Positions 58,249 to 64,000 of a stretch of 64,000 nt of DNA are shown piece after piece. Position 1 is the first letter of the stretch; each line of letters opens with the position of its first letter. The notes under the pieces were generated by a model. The model worked only from the letters and a program-made list of their open reading frames with translations. It made no database searches and was not told the DNA's origin. Origin of the DNA: Leucosporidium creatinivorum. Its lineage: Eukaryota > Basidiomycota > Microbotryomycetes > Leucosporidiales > Leucosporidiaceae. A program made the translations under genes and the position numbers. The stretch is taken from the NCBI GenBank assembly GCA_001600635.1, contig BCKL01000017.1:328003-392002 (forward strand). The letters run 5' to 3'.

Positions 58249-59851
58249 ATGGCGCGTCTCTCTTTCCTGCTACTGTCGGCGCTGGCTGCCGTATCAGAAG
58301 TGAGCGCTCCTGCTGTCCCTGCTTCTGCTGCCCAGTAAAAGCTAATGCGCTGCCCCTTCGCTGCTTCCTCCACAATCAATAGGCCGCTTTTCTCATCGAC
58401 GGCCCTCCTACACTCGTCGCCTGCCAGGATGCTACGTACAACTGGACAGGAGGAGCAGCACCATACGACATCCACCTCGGCCGGACAGTGATTGCAGACG
58501 AGCGAGTGCTGAGGACGAGCAAGCAAACGACTTGGCTGGTGAACTACCCCGCCGGTACGCTCGGAGAAGCTGCAGAGATGTCTCAAAAACTGACTCGTAC
58601 TCCTACAGGTGCCCTGCTTAACATCAGGATCGACTCGGGGAGCGTGAGTGCTGCCTGCTATTTCTTGAGTGGGCCCCGGTCGGAGAGCTAATCGCTTCCT
58701 TCTCCGTGTAGGCTGGATCTCCCAACTACGCCTACGCTGGCAGCACGGTAGTCCAGGCGGGAACCGATACCTCCTGGTGAGCATCTACCTGCTGTCCGAA
58801 CCCTCTCAAAAACGCCGAGCTGACCCTTCGGTTGCGTCCGATCTTTCGCCCTCGGTTTCGCTCAACAGCATCCCACCAGAGAATGCCAACATCACCATTC
58901 CCACCAAGTGAGTTCTCTCAAATCGGTCTACCTGCTCCCGCTAACCTGGCCCTCCTTTTGCAGCCCGGTGAGCATCCCTTTCGTGCCGACCGAACCCTCG
59001 AACCACGCCAAGTCGATCCTCGGCACTGACTTCTTCCGCCTTGCAGATTGAGTTCACCACCACTCCTACTGAACTTCAAGCATGCGAGACGTCGACTTGG
59101 ACCTGGACCGGTGGAACGGCGCCCTTCACTCTCATGTTCCTCGCGGTCAACTCGGCGGGCATGTTCTCCTCCTACACAGTTCGCACGGCTCGCACCTACG
59201 ATTGGGAGGTGAACTTCCCTGTGGGAGCGACCGTCTACCTCAACATCGCCGGAGCCGACTACCTCACCACCTCGGCGCCGAGCTTCAGCAAGACTTATTA
59301 CATCACGAACGGGACTACGGAGGGCTGGTGAGCTGCTGACAGTGCTTTTGTCAAAATTGTACCTCATCTGACTCGCTCTGGATCCACAGCGTCCCCCGAG
59401 CAAACGTCAACGCCTCCATCTCCGAGCCTCCACCAACGCCCATCGCGTTCGTTCCGCCTCGTTCCGCTCTCGCTCCACCACGCTAAATTCCGCTCCATTC
59501 TACAGCATTTCCAAATCCCGCACCGCAACTCTCTCCACCGCCACCTCCACTGGCCTCACCACAGGGAACCGTTCCGCCGTCTCCTCCTCCCTCTCGGGCG
59601 GCGCCATCGCCGGCATCATCGTCGGCGTCCTCGCTCTTCTCGTCATCTACCTCGTCTACTTCTTCCTGTCAAGGAGGCAGAAGAGGGCCGACAAGGCGAG
59701 AGGGGATGTAGTTGGGATGCAGAAGTTGGAGGGAGGCGGGAGTGGAGCGAGTTTGGAGAAGGTCGTGGCGGAGGGTGGGGCACAGGGGAGCGCTAGTGCG
59801 GTGAGGAGTGGGCTGGTGCCGGATTTGAAGATGAAGGGGAGGGCGGTTTGA
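58249..59851 (+). CDS. Single-pass membrane protein with repeated extracellular domain; function unknown
   Basis: Signal peptide MARLSFLLLSALAAVSEA. Two similar units follow: TLVACQDATYNWTGGAAPYD ... and, after the exon at 59047, ELQACETSTWTWTGGTAPFT, each with the C-x(5-6)-W-TGG-x-APY/F pattern of Ig-like or cadherin-like sandwich repeats seen in fungal surface proteins. N-glycosylation sites are visible (NWT, NIT, NGT, NAS). A Ser/Thr stretch leads to one transmembrane helix, 'AIAGIIVGVLALLVIYLVYF', then a basic stop-transfer (SRRQKRADKARG) and a cytosolic tail ending KMKGRAV-stop (59849-59851). About 330 residues, seven introns, one with a GTTCGT donor at about 59446. Looks like a plasma-membrane sensor or wall-linked receptor by architecture only. 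Confidence 0.75.
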
Positions 59852-60427
59852 GGTGGTGAGGCGCTTAAAGCAGGGAAATTGCTCCTTAGCTCGAGCTCTT
59901 TCGAGGGAAATATTGCCGGGGACAGGTGCTATCATTGTCATACTATTGGATTGGGCGTGTTGGAAGTGGTGGAAATATGTAGATACATTGCTCGACAGGA
60001 TCTGTCAGCTTCTTGACCCTCAAAGCGAGCAACGAGCAGATCTCGGCGATGCTCTCGACTCTCCCTCTTCTCTCAAGCTCGCTCCTTCTTCTCCCTCCTT
60101 CATTCGAGTCGCGCTCAAATCAATAGCAATGCACCAGGCATCGCCACATAATCCGAGCCACTGGAGCAACTAGCACGAGAGAACTGGCCGACGAAGAAGA
60201 AGGGACAAAGGAGGGAGGGGCGGGGAGGAAATCTATCAGGCGAGAACGATGCCACCAAACTCTTCTCCCATAGCTGCGAGACGCTTCTTGAGGAGCGAGC
60301 CGATGGTCGAAGTTGGCTCGGCGGGGCTGTCGTCGTCGAGGGGGGAAAGAGCGCCGAGCAAGGGAAGTCAGCTCGGCGCCGACCGAGGGGATGGCAGGGC
60401 GGAGGTCAACTCACACGTCCCTCTCCT
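59852..60427. other. Convergent 3' flanks
   Basis: About 580 bases between the stops of the membrane protein and the secreted protein. It contains GAGCGCCGAGCAAGGG and GCTCGGCGCCGACC near 60347-60385. No gene. Confidence 0.4.
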
Positions 60428-62393
60428 TCAAACCAACCTCGATATCGACTCCCCTTCCATTCCTTCCTCCCCTCCTGTTGCGGAATCCACCAAAGCGATC
60501 GAAGCGCCCACGACCGTTTCCTCGACGTCCACTGGTGCTCGACGACGCAGCAGCAGCGCTCGTCGTAGTCGCAGCCGATCCTCCTCCAGTAGCCGAGGCG
60601 GAGGCAGCCGAAGCCGAAGCCGCCGAGGTGGAGGAAGCGACCGAGGAGAGACTGGTCTGTCCCGAGCTGATGTTGGGCGTCGAGGAAGCGGGGGCGAGGT
60701 TGCTGTCAGAGACGGCAGAAGCCGAGGCGGTGGCGGTGGCTTGTCCTGCGCTGGTAGCGCTGCTACCGCTGCTGTTGCCCCCAGCGGCCGCGGCGTTGTC
60801 TGAGACGGTCTGCGAGAAGGAGCAAGGGTCAGCTGGGGGCTCTGAGGTGCAGCAAAGGTATGAGGGAGATGCACAAAGTAGACAGCATCATCAAGCGAAC
60901 CGTGTTGAGCGACACCGATGAGAGCGGGCTGGTGGTTGGACGCCGAGTTGATCGAGGACATCTGCGCGAGCGCCGAGAAGCTGTCAGCTGCTGTCTGCCC
61001 GACTCAAATCTACGGGCGTCTTCAATCTTCAATTTACGTAGCTAGCTCCCAAACACACCTTGTACACGCCAGCAGGAAGTCCACCAGTGACGTCGGCGCT
61101 GAGGATACCGTTGACGGCGGCCTCGTTGAATCCCTTGAAGAAGGCAAAGTTCTGCGAGTTGGTCACGGTGGTCGAGTCGAGCTTGTCGATCTGCTCGATG
61201 ACGACGTGCGAGTGACCTGTGGGACATAGGGAGAAGAGCGAGGGGAAGAGTCGAGGTCAGCTCGGCGAAGGCAAGGAGAAGGGAGAGAAAGCTCGCTCAC
61301 CGATGATGATGCCGTTGTTGTCGGTGTTCTGAGGCGCGGCGAAGTAGTTGGACTGAGCATTGACAAAGTTGCCAGTGACGAGCTGTCGAGAGAGCGCCGA
61401 GGCTCGGAGATCAGCTTCCTGGACAGCAGAACGGAAGCTACGACTCACATTGTTGATGGCCATCTGAACGGTGAAGTCCTGCTTGGACTGGATGGTAGCC
61501 AAGTTGGGCGGGTTAATGAACTTCGACGTCGGCGCTTTGCTCTGAGCGCCAATCACTCCCATGGGGACGTTGTTGCACGATCCAGTCTTGACTTGAGCGC
61601 CGTTGGTGAGGGGCTGTGGAGGACGAAGGCGAAGACACCGGTCGTCAGCGAGCCAGCTCGGGAAGGAAAGAGTGCCGAGCGAGAGAACAGACGAGGTCGG
61701 CGCGGGTGAGGCAGAAGTTGATGACTGGGGTGTGAAGTAGATAGTGTTAGAGGGGTGTCCTGTGCCCCGAGACAAGGTGAGCGCACTCACAGTTGTTCAC
61801 CGAGGTGGCCGACGCGACTTGGTCTGCTCGGCGATGAAGAAGCGCGGCACTGTCAGCTCTCCTACGCCTCTCCTCTCTCTTTCGTCCCTTCCACCGCTTC
61901 GGAGAGTACTCACTAGCAGCAGGAACCTGCTGACCATCGAGTGCGAGGCCAGGCTGCACCTGACTCGGGTCGAGAGTGAGGGAAGTCTGAGGGTCCTCGG
62001 TCGAGTTTCCTCCTCCTCCGCCGTTGTTGCCTCCATTGTTACCTCCGTTGTTTCCACCGCCGTTGTTGTTTCCACCGTTGCCGTTGCCGTTGTTCTGACG
62101 ACGAGCGAGGGACGAAGCTGCAGCCCGAGAGAGGAGCGAGAGTGAGTCGAGAGATCAAGAGAAACGCAGCGTGATCAGCTACAGCCCTCTCCCAGCTGCT
62201 CTCAAGCTCCCTGAAGCACCATAGCTCTGATCTAGAGACACGACTCACCCGAACTAGCGCCCAACGCCCTCGCCTTCTGACGGTGAGCTTCTCCTGCCAA
62301 AGCGAGCTCTCCGCTCGAGCTCGATCCAGCGGTGACGAGGGAAGAGAGGGACAGGGAGAGCGAAAGAGCGACAGTAGCAGCGTTGAGCTTCAT
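60428..62393 (-). CDS. Conserved basidiomycete secreted protein (role unknown)
   Basis: ATG 62393: MKLNAATVALSLSLSLSSLV is a signal peptide; a later LARRQ may be a Kex2-like site. An Asn/Gly-rich run follows (NGNGNGGNNNGGGNNGGNNG). The conserved core comes from several exons: 'GSCNNVPMGVIGAQSKAPTS', 'NLATIQSKQDFTVQMAINN', then 'NFVNAQSNYFAAPQNTDNNG', IIIGHSHVVIEQIDKLDST, 'NFAFFKGFNEAAVNGILSAD', VTGGLPAGVYK and SINSASNHQPALIGVAQHGS, LDDAVYF. This core is very common in basidiomycete secretomes, where it has no assigned function. The tail is Ser/Ala-rich and then Arg/Gly-rich (RRGNGRGRFDRFGGFRNR), ending SISRLV-stop at 60428-60430. No GPI signal seen. About eight introns. Confidence 0.82.
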
Positions 62394-63190
62394 GCTGCTG
62401 TACGTGACTAGCTTGAGTCGAGTGAGAGTGGTTCGAGAGAGAGTGGCGGTCGCGCTGCGAGCTGAGTTGGAAGTGAGCGAGAAGGGGGAGAGGGAGACAG
62501 GCGACCTGCGTCTGTAGGGGTGTAGTACTGAGAGTGGTAAAAGTGTGGTACTAGCGAGCGAGACTAGCTCGAGCTGATTAGCGACCACTCGAGACCAGAG
62601 AGCAGTGAATGGTAGGAGAGAGAGAGGCGAGGAGCGAGATCTCGCTCGATTTAGCCCATTCGGGCTTCCCTTGCGCCGCTGGCGAGGATGCTCGGCATCG
62701 CTGGCATCGGTCTGTAGTCACTCAGAATAATCGGGAACAGCCCCCAGACTCGTCGCCCTGAGGCGGTAGCGGGACGTCTGGTGAGCTGCGAAGGCAGGCG
62801 AGCGCTGCTCGGCGTTCACTCTCTTCCTCGCTTCGCACGCGACTGTGAGCTGCAGCAAGCTCGAGCAGGAGTAAGAAAGTGATTATGTAGACAGCGAGTA
62901 AGAGGCAGAACTCGCCTAATAGCTCTCCAGCTTCTCGGCGGCCCATTCGGCGCTCCTTTCTCTCCCTCGGTCGAAGATTCTGGTGCAAGCTCGGCTTTCA
63001 TATACAACGAGTGATGAAGCACATAAGCTACGCACGTCTAATAAGCAAAGTAGCCTCGTGGTAAAGAGCCACTGTAAAAGGGTAAAAGTAACATCGTCCG
63101 CCGAATCCGAAAGTGCAAAAGAGTGTCCACGTCGCCAATCTACATCCTCATCGTCCATCGTCCATCCATCTCAAGAGATTGTCCATGCTC
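62394..63190. other. Intergenic, promoter of the secreted protein gene and 3' flank of the last gene
   Basis: About 800 bases. TCTGTAGGGGTGTAGTAC (sense CTACAG for the secreted protein) lies near 62512. The region 63030-63100 is A-rich. No gene or RNA recognised. Confidence 0.4.
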
Positions 63191-64000
63191 CTACCTCCTT
63201 CCGCCTCCGTTCAGCCTATCCTCGAGCACCTCCCCCGGCGCTCTATACGCCCCCTCCCCGCTCCCCTCGCTCCTCGTCCCATCGTCCCCCTCATTGGCTC
63301 TCCTCACCCTCTCGCTCCTCTCCTTCGCCTTTGCATCCCTCCTCGCCTCCTGAGCAATCCGCTGCTGGAGCTTATCGAGTGGGGAGGTCGGGACATTGGC
63401 TGCGAGAGCGGCGGAGGGCGGGAGGGAGGTGTTGATTGGTGGTGGGATGGGATGGAGATGCGCTGCGGAGGAGGAGGAAGAAGTGGAGGGTTGGGAGGAA
63501 GAGGAGGAGTGTGTGGGAAGGTGACCGCGGTGTTGGCGGTGAGGGGAGGAGTGGTGGGAGGAGGAAGAGTTGGGAGTGGTGGCTGAGTCGGAGGGGGAGC
63601 GACGACCGCGGGAGGAGGAGGAGGTGTAGCCTTGCTGTTGATGAGGAGGGAAGGAGTGGCCAGCGCCGGAGGAGGAGGCGTAGGGTTGATCGCCGAACGG
63701 AGCGCCGAGGTTGACGAGCTCGGCCTCCTTGCCGATCTCGCTGCTTGGCGCAAAGTCAAGAGTCGACTTGTCGGTCGAGATGACCTGGCCTGGCGGTGGA
63801 GCGAGAGGAAGTGGCGGGATAATGTCGATGCGAGAGTGAGGGGCGTGAGGAGCGCCGGAGAGGCGATTGGTGGAAGGGAGGGAGCGCATCTGAGGACCAT
63901 TAACATGCGCGTTGATGCCGTAGAGTGATCGCCGAGGTGCGCCGAGGGAGGAAGCCATCGAAGCGCGCGAAGCGGACGAGTTCATGCCCGCCACGCCGCC
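63191..64000 (-). CDS. C-terminal part of an unknown gene entering from the right edge
   Basis: One open frame of about 270 codons runs from the right edge to a stop at 63191-63193; there is no obvious start, so it is probably the last exon of a longer gene. Sequence is disordered: Ser/Pro/His-rich with homopolymeric Ser, short ordered lines such as 'DIIPPLPLAPPPGQVIST' and 'SSEIGKEAELVNLGAPFG', and a charged C-terminal helix (LDKLQQRIAQEARRDAKAKE). I do not recognise the family. It could be the tail of a trafficking or signalling protein, but nothing here decides that. Confidence 0.6.
   Translation of the reverse strand, partial: GGVAGMNSSASRASMASSLGAPRRSLYGINAHVNGPQMRSLPSTNRLSGAPHAPHSRIDIIPPLPLAPPPGQVISTDKSTLDFAPSSEIGKEAELVNLGAPFGDQPYASSSGAGHSFPPHQQQGYTSSSSRGRRSPSDSATTPNSSSSHHSSPHRQHRGHLPTHSSSSSQPSTSSSSSAAHLHPIPPPINTSLPPSAALAANVPTSPLDKLQQRIAQEARRDAKAKERSERVRRANEGDDGTRSEGSGEGAYRAPGEVLEDRLNGGGRR

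Overview
This window is nuclear DNA of a fungus, almost certainly a basidiomycete. Pucciniomycotina (red-yeast relatives) is my best guess, by inference rather than proof. The DNA is GC-rich. Genes are close together and cut by many short introns of roughly 50-90 bases, with GTRNGT donors, a CTGAC/CTAAC branch site and a CAG/TAG acceptor. Several genes are of types I know mainly from basidiomycetes: a histidine-brace X325/Bim1-like protein, a Ctr with Met-rich N terminus, and a secreted protein with a 'NFVNAQSNYFAAPQNTDNNG' core. About two dozen genes are supported. I see no rRNA, tRNA, CRISPR array or intact transposon.

Layout, left to right. 1-8.4 kb: a CLC chloride channel/antiporter running off the left edge (-), a Pro/Ser-rich protein of unknown role (-), and a TBC-domain Rab GAP (+) with extreme poly-C and poly-G tracts in its introns. 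8.9-12.3 kb: a tandem pair of secreted Cys-rich proteins (+). 12.7-18.8 kb: a UBR1-type N-recognin ubiquitin ligase (-). 19.5-24.8 kb: a PBI2-like I9 protease inhibitor (-), a doubtful microgene and a coiled-coil protein (+). 25.1-27.5 kb: a fungal MFS-like transporter (-). 28.3-29.0 kb: a patchwork of inverted copies of pieces of the two flanking genes. 29.5-43.5 kb: three copies of an F-box-like/LRR-like gene (one decayed) around a Sed5-type syntaxin (-), a GH5 mannanase-like enzyme (+) and a Psr1/SCP-type phosphatase (-).

44.7-49.7 kb is the functional highlight. A Bim1-like copper-binding GPI protein, a Ctr copper transporter and a ferric/cupric reductase with an internal Cys cluster sit side by side. 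The Ctr and the reductase share a divergent promoter. Together they could capture, reduce and import copper at the cell surface. 50.7-56.3 kb holds a very large secreted Cys-rich repeat protein, related to the 8.9-12.3 kb pair, whose introns fall again and again in the same phase of the same Cys codon. 57-64 kb: a KPWE-motif peroxisomal (Pex39-type) protein, a single-pass membrane protein, a conserved secreted protein and the C-terminal part of an unknown gene cut by the right edge.

Two window-wide patterns stand out. Most introns carry CGCCGA/TCGGCG (often GCTCGGCG) just before the branch site. Many 5' flanks carry CTACAG in the sense direction. Scattered ambiguous bases (N) occur only between 45.2 and 48.9 kb, so the copper cluster sequence is less secure than the rest.
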